Assembly (NCBI RefSeq): GCF_004359215.1
Contig: NW_027152062.1
Span: forward strand, 742,587 to 802,296
From: Bremia lactucae
Lineage: Eukaryota; Oomycota; Peronosporomycetes; Peronosporales; Peronosporaceae
Direction of reading: 5' to 3'
DNA: 59,710 nucleotides
The notes beneath the pieces were generated by a model. It saw only the letters and a list, made by a program, of their open reading frames with translations, made no database searches and was not told the DNA's origin. Below, in pieces: positions 1-10,568 of this stretch (the first letter of the stretch is position 1; each line of letters starts with the position of its first letter). The translations under genes were made by a program, and so were the position numbers.

Positions 1-551
1 CGTCTGTTTGAGCCGGGCTTTAAAAGCCTCTAGCGACGAAAAGACGTTTGGGTCGCGCAACTTAAAGCCCAATGCCCAAGTTTTGGCACGACCTGCCAAA
101 TTTGATTGAGCGAATGCGACTTGCATTTGCTCGTCGATGATGTGACGTGCCCTTATGGCATCGTCCAATACGACAAACCATCTCAAGAGGAAGTCTTCTT
201 CGACTCCCCTATACTTAGATATGTCAATCTTTAAAGTTTCGGGACGACGCGTTTGAGTCAATTCAGGTACAGGGGCTGTACCTGTTGTAACCTCACCAGT
301 TCCGCCTGTTGAGAGCCTTGCTGATTCAGCAAGGCTACTTTTTCCTTCATCTCGTCAAGTTCATGTTGTATGAACTTGGCGACGGTTGAATGGAGGGCAT
401 CTCTGTCTAAGTTGGACAGTAATGCCAGGATTGCATCGTTTCCTACGGATGAACTCATTCGTTCAACCGCACTCCTTTCTATATCACTTAGAAAGGAGTA
501 GCTTTCAGGGGAAACGTGATGCGTATTCCCACTACCATCTAACATGTCCAT
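1..551 (-). pseudogene. Gypsy family A gag, N-terminal part, frameshifted
   Basis: Gag is the structural polyprotein that packages element RNA. The frame starts at 551, just inside the primer site and LTR, with the N-terminal motif MDMLDGSGNTHH, and runs open to 258. The same protein is read at 6100-6585 and 21170-21435. Compared with the 6.1-kb copy, one base is missing near 270-275 (ggggctgta instead of ggggtctgta). Past that point the reading moves to another frame and continues to the window edge as the capsid-like part seen at 5726-6130. A helical, Gln/Leu-rich stretch (QHELDEMKEKVALLNQQ) suggests a coiled coil. The element runs off the left edge. Family assignment is confident; the copy is not functional as read. 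Confidence 0.8.
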
Positions 552-581
552 GTTAAATGTGGAAAATGTGGTCCTTGGACC

Positions 582-599
582 GACTACAAAGTGCTACCA
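582..599 (-). other. Primer-binding site of family A element
   Basis: Read on the minus strand the site is TGGTAGCACTTTGTAGTC, two bases inside the LTR end. The first eight bases complement a tRNA ending TGCTACCA, as initiator tRNA-Met does in several eukaryotes; the tRNA identity is inferred. The same site is at 6616-6633 and 21122-21139. Confidence 0.75.
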
Positions 600-601
600 A
601 G

Positions 602-1059
602 TGTAACGGGGCACTACGACTTGTACTGCTTCAGTACAAGTCCACTCCGCACTTCGCACTGCTTCAGTTGCGATTGGTGCCTTACGTTATTTTACGTACA
701 CTAGTACATGCAGAGGAAGACTTCTCTTTAAGGTAACTAGCTTAAAGAGGGTAAAATGAAAACTGTATTAGTATAATTAAGTGTCTCTTTCTATCTTGTA
801 AATGCTAACTTAATTATAATCTAATACTAAACATGTATTTAAATTCTTATCTTTATCTTATCTGTAACTCTCTTTGATTACCTCTACAGCTGATTAGTCT
901 GCGGAATAAATAGATATAATTGTCTATACCTATTTATGGATAAGAATTCTGAACATTACTATATAAAGTAATATCCTCCAAATATTATCTACCTTTTGAA
1001 TAATATATTAATTAACAACATTTAAGTGTTAATTTCATGTAACGATACACCCCGTTACA
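602..1059 (-). repeat. Family A 5' LTR
   Basis: This 458-bp LTR is bounded by TGTAAC and GTTACA. On the minus strand it is the 5' LTR, followed by the primer site and gag. Related copies are at 6636-7085 and 20679-21119. The 3' LTR lies beyond the window, so target duplication cannot be checked. Confidence 0.8.
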
Positions 1060-2182
1060 ACGTAAACCTTTCTCCATACTCAAACACAAAAGTGCGTGGC
1101 ACACCCAAAGCATTCGTCTATTCACGGTTGCATACATTCTTTTGCAAAAGCGATTTCGGAATGTTTCAATGGGCGTAAAGATATATAATTTGTTTCATGA
1201 TTTATTAGGGAATTTTTATTCAGCCTGCACATTTTCTTTAATCAGCTCCCACCGATCATTTATTAATATATTGATCGAAAGTCGTGGCTTTTAATTGGTC
1301 GGAGAATTTTTTTTAACCACAGCTTTTCCATTACGTGGGCACTCATTTTAGACATATATTTTAAAAATAAGAAAAAAATGTTTTTTTCTATAGTATAAAA
1401 ATAATTCTGAATATCTATCTAATATACTTATACCTTTATATGAAAATATACCACAACTTTCGACGCTAACATTGAGTCATTTTGAACTTTTCTCAACACT
1501 TTTATCGCTGAAAACCTGCAATGAGCACCACCCAGCAGTTCTACACTTTCTGGAACAAGCAAAGGCAGCAATTGATGCTAATGCACTATGCTGTTGTTGT
1601 CAAATGCACAAAAAGAGGTAGGCAATAGGTAATTTGAAGAAGTAAAAATTCTTGCTTGCCCCCACTTAAACGCCTCAGTGATACGTGTGGCAAATCGTAA
1701 ACGTGTGTCTTCTAGCCTCAGCACTAGTTGTTTTTGCAAAGCTATCATAGCGCGCTTTTACAAAACCTTTCCTGATGCATCTTACTTGCTTTGCCACTAG
1801 GATATCAGCAAAAGCATTTTTTTCAAGCAAAGGACAGCATTTCAAACGTTAAAAGCCTGGCAAATAAAATATAATGAAGCTTAGAAGAAACTTGTTGCTG
1901 TCACAACCATTGCAGATTTTGAGACCAACTTCTAAAAATACATGTTGCATTCCCTTCAGCTTCGAGAGTACCTTGAGGTGACTTGGCTGGTGTACAAGAT
2001 GCGATTTGTTGCTGCTTTCCTGCGCTTTTAACACCACTATGGGCATGTAATACCATCGCGGCTAGAGAGCGCCATGCTGCTAAATAAAATGGATTTCTGT
2101 TTCAACAGGTTTTTGTGTTGAATTGTTTGCTGGTTTTGCTGGAAACTGTCAATTTACTGACTACCCGAACTAGGCGTCGTAT
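1060..2182. other. AT-rich stretch with no recognised gene
   Basis: I see no conserved protein or RNA. A 34-codon frame from 1520 and a 65-codon minus frame at 1849-2046 have no recognisable features. The composition looks like old repeat or intergenic DNA. Confidence 0.5.
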
Positions 2183-2437
2183 CTAATATAAATCATTAAA
2201 CATTAAAGTGAGATAAAGCAGGACGTTCTCATTGGCTAAGTGCGACGGAAGAGAGACCTTTCGTCCACCGAAGTAATTCAACAGCAGGCGACAAAGTTCG
2301 TCCTGACTGTAGCTGTCCTTTATTTTGGCGGCCAACGAGCTCGTCACGAGATAGACCTTCATGGCTGCTAACGTTGGCGACTTTACTTGTGCCTTAGCAC
2401 AAGACACACTTTCCTCGTGTCTTAAAAAAATGTTCAT
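2183..2437 (-). pseudogene. Fragment of family E-like pol (RNase H to integrase spacer)
   Basis: The frame contains RHEESVS, AAMKVYLVTSSLA and DELCRLLLNYFGGRKVSLPSHL. This is the spacer between RNase H and the integrase zinc finger that is also read at 46939-47160 (minus), 14000-14160 (plus) and 30110-30300 (plus). It is an isolated remnant: no catalytic domain, LTR or primer site adjoins it. Nothing suggests present function. The match to the other copies is clear, and the polarity implies the rest of pol was once to the left. Confidence 0.65.
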
Positions 2438-3119
2438 TACAGGTGATCTACAATCAGTATAGTCGGCGATTTGCCTCGCCTGCGAAGGTCAGCTTGCTGT
2501 CATTGTGCAAAAAATGCAAAGCAGCGGGCCATAGTCATTATGCAGCTTGGTCCCATAAATTATAGAGGTATTCGGAAAGATTTTAGTAGCCGGTCTGCGC
2601 AGAGCTCATCGGCAGTACCAGTGGCGCCTTGATGATAGTCAAGATTGTTAAGGTTTGAACACTTGAAAGATAGACGGCGATCAAAATTGACTGCAACTGA
2701 TTGCATTTTGGTTTAGCCTTATTGGCATCCACAATGGGCTATCTTTGCACCCATGCTTTTCACCATCAAGTGATACCACTGTATATTCACGATTTTGATC
2801 AGCATGGCTGATATAGTGCATATGGATGATGATACTGTGCCAATTAAAATTACGGCAACACTAAAGAGAATTGCGGATGACCGAGAATGTCTCCAATCAT
2901 CGCAAACGTGTGCTGCTTGACTACGTCCAAGCAAATCCAGGGACAGATACTCGTGATCCTGTACAGGTGCGGACACGTGGCATGCCTAGGGGTTCAACAC
3001 AGTGAATTATATACCGTTTGAGCATGTTGCTTTTTCTGCTCGTGTTTAGTGTCGAAGATTTCGGAAGGCCGAATGCGAGAAGATGTCGGAAGGCCGAAAT
3101 CGAGAACCTGTCGTCAATA
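2438..3119. other. No gene recognised
   Basis: Only short overlapping frames are present. At 3050-3105 the motif tcggaaggccgaa occurs twice 25 bp apart, a small imperfect direct duplication. Confidence 0.4.
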
Positions 3120-3203
3120 AGCACCAGTAGTATCAGCAGCATCAGCAGCATCAACAGCACTAACAACACCAACAGCACCAACAGCACCAACAGCATCTGC
3201 AAC
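3120..3203. repeat. Trinucleotide-type tandem repeat (AGC/AAC/ACC)
   Basis: About 84 bp of interrupted CAGCAT, CAACAG and CACCAA triplets. It reads as Ser/Asn runs on plus and Leu/Val runs on minus; both open frames across it are by-products of the repeat. It ends before an AT-rich stretch. Confidence 0.75.
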
Positions 3204-4320
3204 AATTATTATATTTAGATTAAAAGTAAGAAAAATGTAAAATCTAAAGTTTATCACAATTTAATGTGATGTTAATTTAATAACTTCTTTGCATGTTTTA
3301 TTCTGACGAATCAGACGTCATAAATATGATAGGTGGGAGGGCTGAAGAAAGAAAGTTGGGCTGAATAACGATTCCTTTTTGTACGACCACCATATTGAAA
3401 ATGGTAGCTAGAATACAAAAAAGGCTGCAACAATCTAGACGAATTATCTGATAGAATTATTGCTGCATAGCGAGTCAATTAATGTTGTTTTAAGGTCGTT
3501 GTAGCTTATTCCGCGAAGGAAACCGGCGGCTATTAAAGTCTCGTAGCTAGAAACGCTCATAACCCTCCCGTCGGCTCAGTATTGACCCTGTTAACTCTTC
3601 AAAACTTAAAAAACTTCTCCGTATGCACAATTTATTAAAATTATAAGCCTTGCGCCAAATAAATATGACGAGGCCGAGCCCAGATAAAAGCCAATTACGC
3701 AACTAAGAGCATTTTACATTTGCTTGAGGAGGTCAAGAGAAACGGCCAATATTTGCGTGTTCAACTCACGTAAGATGCTAGCTTTAAGCTACCTTCTCTG
3801 GGAAGAAAAAAAACGGGGACCACATTTTGTAAGCCGCGATCGATATTAGTGCCACCTTCATGTCCCAAAGGATAAAACTTGCAGGGTTGTAAAGCATAGT
3901 CGTTGGCAGCGTCGCACGAAAATTTTTGCGACTTCTAAGAAAGTAATCGTGGAGGTCACACTAAGGCCTTAACCTTGATGAAATTGCCATGCTTCTCGCG
4001 ATAGTTGAAAGTCTGCGTTCATCGACAATGGCTAACACCGTGATACAGGCTTCGGGTATAGCAAGCAATGCTGGCGCTTATCTTGAATATGATACTCGAC
4101 ATCATTTTTATATCTTATAATCGCATCATTTTAAGCAAATTTTCTGCTCCTTCTAAGGTCGGGATGCTTCTACGCCTATAATATTAAACAATTTGTGCAA
4201 GACTTCTCATTGTCTCTCAAAAATTGCTTTGGTTCCAACATAACAAATTAAATCGCAAACTTAGAGGCTAATAATAATCCGTGTGACTAACGTTGCTTGA
4301 ATGACACATTTTAAGTAGCT
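3204..4320. other. No gene recognised
   Basis: AT-rich sequence without long frames, LTR ends or known motifs. Confidence 0.4.
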
Positions 4321-4379
4321 ATATCTGGGGGAAGACCTAGGCTCTGTTGAACCTCTGGAAGGTTAGTGTAAACAGGACC
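4321..4379 (+). pseudogene. Short family D gag-protease fragment
   Basis: It aligns by eye to the segment at about 34095-34145 of the family D element (the stretch with gggggagacctagg and the following aggtgagaataaacag). It stops exactly where a family E LTR begins, so the LTR probably lies in an old D copy whose right part is gone. Confidence 0.5.
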
Positions 4380-4932
4380 TGTAGACGGGCACGTCGCAAT
4401 GCGGCCACGTTCTACTTAGCACACACCCTAGCACAGCGAGGAAGCGGTTTGCACCTGCTTCTCTTGCGTGCAGTGAGGTAGTTGTGGTGGGCGCGCAAGC
4501 GACCTCACCCAACACACTAAGAACTCTGGTGAAGTGACGTCACGGGAGCGGTAATCCGTCTCCTCGTGCGCACTTACCAAGTAGGTAGTAAATTTCAGAC
4601 TGATTTATATTTAATAGAATTAAATACAAATACCTATTTTTACCAATTAAAATGATATCTCTATAGATATCATTTAATATGTATTGCGAGCGTATCTTTA
4701 TAGATACCTCGCGTAACTGATGACGCTAGCCGTCATCATGGATGACGCTGGGCGTCATCCCTCCTAATGTGAATGCACCCATGTGCATCACATCCACAAG
4801 GGTTGGTCACAAATGTGCACCACACCCGAGTGTTGGGTCTAATTACTATTATTTAGTAATTGACCATCCCCTTAAGTACCAAATGTACTTAATGGGGACT
4901 GTGTAACATTAGGGCAACTCTAGCCCGTTACA
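4380..4932 (-). repeat. Family E LTR, apparently solo
   Basis: This 553-bp LTR reads TGTAGACGGG at the left and CCCGTTACA at the right on plus, so its sense is minus. No primer site adjoins the left end and no polypurine tract adjoins the right end, so it is probably a solo or truncated LTR. It carries two copies of the GATGACG-N5-CGTCATC palindrome (about 4718-4762). No target duplication is visible. Confidence 0.75.
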
Positions 4933-4967
4933 CATGAAATGCGTATATTTATTGATTTTTGTCATTG

Positions 4968-5330
4968 TTATGATTTAGATTTAGTCGTGGCCATGGTGTA
5001 AACAGCGTAAATATTAAGGACTGAAGACGCTAGCAATAAATTCTTGAAGATGTAGTAATCCGCATATTGTTTGCTTTCCAGCTTCGTGTTTAGAACGTGG
5101 GAAGAGATGAAATCATCATCGTACTGTAAATCCTTTAACGTGTAGTGAAATTTCACTATGCGTTTCATTACTGGTATCAATGCGCCTGTCGTTAGACGCA
5201 CCGTCATCCTCGTTGGAGGGATGCCGCGCTCAACATATTTGAGCCTACGACCCTCTAGCGACTGGCGACGAATAAAGTTATCCGACGCTCCACAGTCCAC
5301 TAGGGCTCTAAGTGACAAATCATTTGTCAC
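4968..5330 (-). pseudogene. Family A retropepsin (aspartic protease) domain
   Basis: Retroviral-type aspartic protease that would process Gag-Pol. The active-site motif is VDCGASDNFIRR near residues 11-22, with an LTTGALI motif downstream, the usual Gypsy arrangement. The frame lies 42 bp after the nucleocapsid frame and would need a frameshift to join it. Pol beyond the protease is missing: about 30 bp further on a family E LTR begins. The protease core looks intact but cannot be part of a full element. Confidence 0.75.
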
Positions 5331-5371
5331 TTGGTGGGATACCTCATCACCTCATTACCTGGTGCAGAGAA

Positions 5372-5701
5372 TCATAATGATTGTGTGTCTGGAGCAACTT
5401 TCGTCAAGAGATTTGCGAATTCTCTTGAGGTTGCTGGATCAGTAGGGCGTTGAGCCCCTACTGGCCCCGACAGTTTTTTTGGCGGTCCGCCTCGCTGTTG
5501 CGATTTCGCAACAACGTCGGACCCGCGACCGTTGCCCTTTTTGGCATTCCGTCCATTATTACGTTCAGTACCTCTCGGTACTGGGCGTGGAGCACTACAC
5601 TCATGAGCGTAGTGTCCTAACTTCTGACAGCGATTGCATTTCGGCAATCGCTTACTGTTCGAAAAACGAGATTTCTCGCTTTCGACATAAGAGAGGTCCA
5701 T
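5372..5701 (-). pseudogene. Family A gag nucleocapsid (CCHC zinc knuckle)
   Basis: The frame starts MDLSYVESE and contains CNRCQKLGHYAHEC, a C-x2-C-x4-H-x4-C zinc knuckle that binds RNA in Gag. A basic Arg/Gly/Asn-rich tail follows. It is the C-terminal part of the gag that starts at 6585, in another frame, and leads into the protease frame. All metal-binding residues are present. The break upstream at 5701-5726 is a frame change, not a large deletion. Confidence 0.8.
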
Positions 5702-5725
5702 AGCTTCTGAACCTCCCAGTTCGTG

Positions 5726-6585
5726 TCATCTTGGAGGACGATATGATGACGAATTAGCTTGAGCCTGTCTCAAGCTGAAGTCCTCCTGTTCCGCAACGTA
5801 TATTGCTTCTTCAAGCGTATCCAGTTCCAAGCGGAACTGTTGGGCCTTTACGGAACCATCCGTAAGACCTTGCATGAACACCATAATCAACGTGTGTTCA
5901 TGAACTGGATTGTTCGTGATACAACTCGCTAAGAGTCGTATGCGCTGGGCATAAGCGTGAACATCACGCTTGCATTGCTTGAGTTTCAGAAGCTCTGGTC
6001 GAGCTTTGAACTCAGCCCTAGGCTGTTCAAACGCCTGTTTGGCCCGTGCTTTAAAAGCCTCTAGCGATCCAAACACATATAAGTCGCGCAACTTAAGGCC
6101 TAGTGCCCAAGTTTTGGCACGACCTGCCAAATTTGACTGAGCAAATGCGACTTGAACATTTGGTCGTCGACGAAGTGACTAGCCCTTATGGCATCGTCCA
6201 ACTCGACAAACCATCCTAAGAGGGAGTCTTCTTGAACTCTCCTATACTTAGAGATACCAATCTTTAAGGCTTCCGGACGACGCGTTTGCGTCATCCCAGG
6301 TACAGGGGTCTGTACCTGTTGTAATCTCAACAGTTCCGCCTGTTGAGAGCCTTGCTGATTCAGCAAGGCTACTTTTTCCTTCATCTCGTCAAGTTCATGT
6401 TGTATGAACTTGGCGACGGTTGAATGGAGGGCATCTCTGTCTAAGTTGGACAGTAATGCCAGGATTGCATCGTTTCCTACGGATGAACTCAATCGTTCAA
6501 CCGCACTCCTTTCTATATCACTTAGAAAGGAGTAGCTTTCAGGGGAAACGTGATGCGTATTCCCACTACCATCTAACATATCCAC
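5726..6585 (-). pseudogene. Family A gag N-terminal and capsid-like region, frameshifted
   Basis: Two overlapping minus frames (6100-6585 and 5726-6130) together give the gag N-terminus and a capsid-like region. The first begins MDMLDGSGNTHH and ends near VVPKLGH; the second begins MAGRAKTWALGLKLRDLY and contains PELLKLKQCKRDVHAYAQRI, similar to the retrotransposon Gag family. The overlap means at least one frameshift near 6100-6130. The start lies just inside the primer site at 6616-6633, as expected for gag. Confidence 0.8.
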
Positions 6586-6615
6586 GTTAAATGTGGGAAG
6601 TGTGGTCCTTGGACG

Positions 6616-6633
6616 GACTACAAAGTGCTACCA
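6616..6633 (-). other. Primer-binding site of family A element
   Basis: Minus-strand TGGTAGCACTTTGTAGTC, two bases inside the LTR; identical to the sites at 582-599 and 21122-21139. Confidence 0.75.
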
Positions 6634-6635
6634 GG

Positions 6636-7085
6636 TGTAACGGGGCACTGCGACTTGTACTGTTTCAGTACAAGTCCACTTCACACTGCTTCAGATGTGA
6701 GTGGTGCCTCTCGTTAGGTGACGTACACTGTACGTCTAGAGGAAGACTTCTCTTAAGGCAAGTTAGCTTAAGAGTGTAAAATGAAAACTGTATTAATATA
6801 GTTAAGTGTCTTGTTAATCTATCTTTGTAAATGTTGTCTTAACTATAAACTAGTACTAAACATGTAAATGAATTCTTATCTATCTTATCTCGTAACTCTC
6901 TTTGATTACTTCTACAGCTGACTAGTCTGCGGAATAAATAGACATAATGGTCTATACCTATTTATGGATAAGAATTCAGGAAATTACTATAAAAAGTAAT
7001 TTCCTCCAAATATTATCTACCTTTTAGATAATATTAATTAACAACCTTTTAGTAATAATTTCATGTAACGATACACCCCAATACA
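6636..7085 (-). repeat. Family A 5' LTR
   Basis: This 450-bp LTR is the 5' LTR of the minus-strand element at 4933-7085. Its outer end reads AATACA on plus instead of GTTACA and abuts a broken family E LTR directly, so the element probably inserted into that LTR. Confidence 0.75.
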
Positions 7086-7375
7086 ATATCTATAGAGATA
7101 ACATTTTAATTGGTAAAAATAGGTATTTGTATTTAATTCTATTAAATATAAATCAGTCTGAAAATTACTACCTACTTGGTAAGTGCGCACGAGGAGACGG
7201 ATTACCGCTCCCGTGACGTCACTTTACCAGAGTTCTTAGTGTTGGGTGAGGTCGCTTGCGCGCCCACCACAACTACCTCACTGCACGCAAGAGAAGCAGG
7301 TGCAAACCGCTTCCTCGCTGTGCTAGGGTGTGTGCTTAAGTAGAGCGTGGCCGCATTACGACGTGCCCGCCTACA
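7086..7375 (+). repeat. Family E LTR fragment, plus sense
   Basis: It matches the reverse complement of the first ~290 bp of the LTR at 4380-4932, ending in CCCGCCTACA at 7375. The other half is absent on this side. To the right it interrupts the family C integrase, so the nesting order here is C, then E, then A. Confidence 0.75.
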
Positions 7376-7886
7376 GCATTCATAACGACCAGTTTCAATT
7401 TCGAAAGGTGACATGCCAGTTGATGCACTGACGAGAGTAGCGTGAGTATACTGAATTGTCCCGAGATGGTCAGACCAATCACGTCCATGATACGAAATCA
7501 TACAGCGTAGAGCAGCATGAGCATACTGAATTGTCCCGAGATGGTCAGAACAATCACGTCCATGATACGCAAATCATACAGCGTATAGCATCTTCTAAGA
7601 TTAAATTCTGTCGTTCTGTTTGTCGGTCAGCTTGCGCACGATAAGAAGTTGTCATGTGTAGACGAATTCTAATCAACTTAACAAGAGATGACCAAAACTT
7701 TGAGACGAACTTAGAATCTCGATCGCTGATAATAGTCAATGATAAACGACGATAACAACCAGCCAAACCCAAGAAACTTAAAAGTTGTTTCCGGTTGGTA
7801 GAAATCGGCCACTTTGCAATGGCTTCTGTATTGCGAGTGTCCACGGTAAGTCCTTTAGCCGAAATTATATGTCCAAGAAACTTCAC
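7376..7886 (-). pseudogene. Family C pol: reverse transcriptase end fused to integrase by internal deletion
   Basis: The minus frame starts with the reverse transcriptase C-terminus (MKFLGHIISAKGL, then LLSFLGLAGCYRR). It passes without a break into the integrase core (IISDRDSKFVSKFW, then SYRAQADRQTERQN). RNase H and the integrase zinc finger are missing, so an internal deletion removed roughly the middle of pol. Downstream, HDRDWSDHLG-like and ASTGMSPFEIETGR sequences of the integrase C-terminal part are read before the family E LTR interrupts. A 75-bp tandem duplication lies inside. The gene is dead. Confidence 0.75.
7444..7593. repeat. Two-copy 75-bp tandem duplication in integrase
   Basis: The segment starting gagtatactgaattgtccc at 7444 is repeated from 7519 (gagcatactgaattgtccc) with a few differences. 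It duplicates part of the integrase coding sequence. Confidence 0.8.
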
Positions 7887-7934
7887 TTCCGACTGGCCAA
7901 AATGACATTATTTTGACTGATGACAGAATAACTT

Positions 7935-8674
7935 TTAACTGCGAAGAATCTCAAAACGAATTCGAAGATGCTTAACGTGTGCGTCTATACTGGTGGAGAA
8001 CACACATATTTCATCTAAATTGACGACAATAAATTGGTATTTTGCAAAAAGTACTCTCATGAGACGAGACCAAACACCAGACATACGAGCCAGTCCGATA
8101 GGAGCCTCACTCCACTGATAGGTTTCAGCATGTGTTCGAAAGGCAGTATACTTGCGACTTTTAGATGTAACCCGCATTTGATGGTGCCCTTGAGCCAGAT
8201 CCAGAATGAAAGGATGACTCAGCCACACATCTCTTAAAAACTTTCGTCGATGCGAGAAAGTGGTATATTAAGAGGCAAATGCGCATTGTCTGAGCTTACC
8301 CGCTGAGATTGGGATATGTTTCCAGTTATGGGGTCCTTTTTGGGGACCCCAAATATATTCGGTACCCATGAAGAATCCAAATTCTCGATATAACCTTTTT
8401 TAAGCTTTTGTGACACGAACATATCAAGTGCATCATTTTCGACTTTGGATAGGCGAAACGGAGCACGGTTGCTAGGTACAGCATCCGGTTCCATTGTAAG
8501 ATCAAAATCAACACGACGCGAAGGTGGAAGACCATCAGGAAATGTCTCGTGAAAACCGTTTTTGAACTCATTCATAAGAGTACTGATCGGTTGCGGTACC
8601 GTATCACTCTCTGGCATAACATCACAGATCTTCACACGGTGAGCTTCACCGTACTGTGTTTCTTGACTTTGCAT
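7935..8674 (-). pseudogene. Family C reverse transcriptase, degraded
   Basis: Two minus frames (8234-8674 and 7935-8228) cover the reverse transcriptase. Visible motifs are PPSRRVDFDLTMEPDAVP, the AP(F)R motif before RT, SSWVPNIFGVPKKD, and DLAQGHHQMRV. The polymerase motif reads VVNLDEICVFS where YLDD would be expected, so a catalytic aspartate is replaced by Glu and the Tyr by Asn. A stop or frame change separates the two frames. With the fused downstream frame at 7376-7886 this is clearly an old copy. Confidence 0.8.
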
Positions 8675-8689
8675 TTAAAGTCCACAGCC

Positions 8690-9224
8690 GCAATTTCTAC
8701 AGCAATCTAAGTAGATGGTTCCCGATTACTGCTCATCGACGGTACATAATCGCGCGGAAACGAAATGTCAGGAGAACGCCAACTAAACTGAGGTTGATAC
8801 TTGCTAAACACGGTTTTCCTTAGATGACATCATTAGCAGAGCCCAATGGCCCCTCCATGAATTGTAAATTGCAAAATTTATATCGATCAAATTCGATAGT
8901 TGCAATACCTTTCTTTATGGAACGAGCTCGAGTTGCAGTTCCATGAAATCTTGTGACTTGGAAGCTACCAGAGTGTGCCATATTCTCAACCGAACCTGGA
9001 CAAACGACATTTCAGGTTGCACCACTGTCAAATATTATAGTGAGAGGTGTTCCGTTGCAAATTTCTTGTTTACGAACATGTTCATTCTCGGAATGTACCG
9101 GTTTCATAGCCGATGTCGATATCTCTTCCACTTCGACAATTTCCCCTTCTTCCACTGAGCGTGCAATAGAAGTTGAAGAGTTCGTCACCGCATAAGATAC
9201 GAAAGCATTGAAGCTAGCAGCCAA
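8690..9224 (-). pseudogene. Family C aspartic protease region, broken
   Basis: The minus frame ends in LTIIFDSGAT followed at once by a stop. DSGAT is the retropepsin active site. Protease-like sequence continues past the stop (for example VCPGSVENMAHSG, then FMEGPLGSAN), so the stop is a mutation. It lies in the expected position between the gag frames at 9225-10060 and reverse transcriptase at 7935-8674. Confidence 0.65.
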
Positions 9225-10060
9225 TTGATTTGGTCGATTGTTATGAGCATGCTTCTTGTTTTTTTAAATTGTAACATTGCTCGATGACATGACCTGAGCG
9301 ACATTTCTTTGACGAAGATACTGAAGATGATAAATCATGATTCGATCTCCATTACTCTTCATTTTTTGAGCACGCGGTGGCGGAGGTGGTTGGTAAGAAT
9401 AATGCTGACTTGAAGATGCACGTGATCGGTCCTGCGAATATACTGGCGAACGATAACTCTTTCCGCGGACATTATGCGATCGATCACATTCAAACGGAAT
9501 CTTCATAGCTTGAGACAATGTACCACACCGACGGTATTGTACTTCTTCACGAGTGGGACTAAGAAGGCGTCGCGTAAAGTACGTGATTCTGTCCAACTCG
9601 CTCATCTCCGTAACTTGCACAATAGCTTCATGAAAACGCAAAAAAAAACTTCCAAGCTTGGACATCTTTTTTGCTTGAGCGCGTACAATTGATCACGCAA
9701 GCGTTCTTACAGATCAGGGGGAACAAATTCGTCAGTAACTGCGCTATAAGGCCTTGCATGCCCTTAATGTATCGCTGATTCAAACTGTACCAGGCTGCAG
9801 CAATTTCCTTGAAATTGGCGGTAGTAGTTGTTAAGATTCGAGAGCTTTGACTGGCATCGCGCCAATCAGTATTCCTTGCGTCAAAGTACTGAGTAAGTTG
9901 TTCGAAATACAAATCAACAGACTCTCCATTTTGCCGTGAAATTGAGGTAAGCTGATCCCTTCAACTTTTACCTCACGCTTGGTCATGTCGTCAAGCATTT
10001 ACTGCTGCTTGTCAACCATTTCCATAAGCATTATAGTAATGGCGTCCGAGGCCATTCTTG
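9225..10060 (-). pseudogene. Family C gag, frameshifted
   Basis: Gag reads in pieces. A start near 10055 (MASDAITIMLMEMVDKQQ) is followed by a stop. The next frame, 9912-9628, has YFEQLTQYFDARNTDW and a stretch like the retrotransposon gag core (AAWYSLNQRYIKGMQGL). Frame 9665-9264 has LGSFFLRFHEAIVQVTEM and a Pro/Gln-rich tail. Near 9285 a decayed zinc knuckle (CRSGHVIEQC) can be read in another frame. It sits 280 bp inside the putative LTR at 10361. At least three disruptions are present. Confidence 0.65.
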
Positions 10061-10340
10061 AGGGTTCAATGACATCATAAACCAAACGTAAGAAAAACGA
10101 AAGACGGCGGAAAAATCAACAGGCGGAAAGCGGAAAATTCACAAAATCAGACATAAATCGAAAACCATACAAAAACATGAGTAAGGTCACACGAAATGAA
10201 AATGCCAGAACCAGAAAGAAATACCACACAAATAAATTAAATTTGCACAAAAGAGAGCTGAAACGAACGGCATACATTTTAGCGAGCTGCTTTCCAAGTG
10301 TCGTGACGCTAAGAAGCGTGTAAAAGCAACTCTTCCCGGA

Positions 10341-10358
10341 CGTCAACAAGTGCTATCA
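10341..10358 (-). other. Probable primer-binding site of family C element
   Basis: Minus-strand TGATAGCACTTGTTGACG, two bases from the LTR end. It differs from the TGGTAGCAC of the other families by one base. Confidence 0.5.
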
Positions 10359-10360
10359 GT

Positions 10361-10568
10361 TGTAATACCGACAGTAGTAAGCAGAGGAAGTAGACAACCC
10401 TAAGTGAGCCGTGTAGGGGGACCTTGTATGGGGCGATATTAACTTAGAGAATCCTGGTTCACCTGTTAATTGGCTAATCCAGTTCTCCAACTATCTAAAT
10501 TGTGTACAAGAGAACGCAGAGCACTCAGATACTCTGCCAACCCACCATTGAGATGGTACGTTGTTACA
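10361..10568 (-). repeat. Family C 5' LTR (short)
   Basis: This 208-bp segment is bounded by TGTAAT and GTTACA in plus orientation, with the primer-like site just inside. The outer end sits inside a palindrome (10552-10578, ggtacgttgt/acaacgtacc). No second LTR is present to confirm the limits. Confidence 0.5.

Noticed and set aside
1520..1621. Short exon-like frame MSTTQQFYTFWNKQRQQ
   Set aside because: Only 34 codons, without supporting neighbours or splice partners.
3018..3218. Ser/Asn-rich plus frame and Leu/Val-rich minus frame over the triplet repeat
   Set aside because: Both are produced by the tandem trinucleotide sequence itself.
7202..7501. 99-codon minus frame joining integrase to LTR sequence as one protein
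   Set aside because: The second half is LTR sequence. The frame crosses an insertion boundary by chance.
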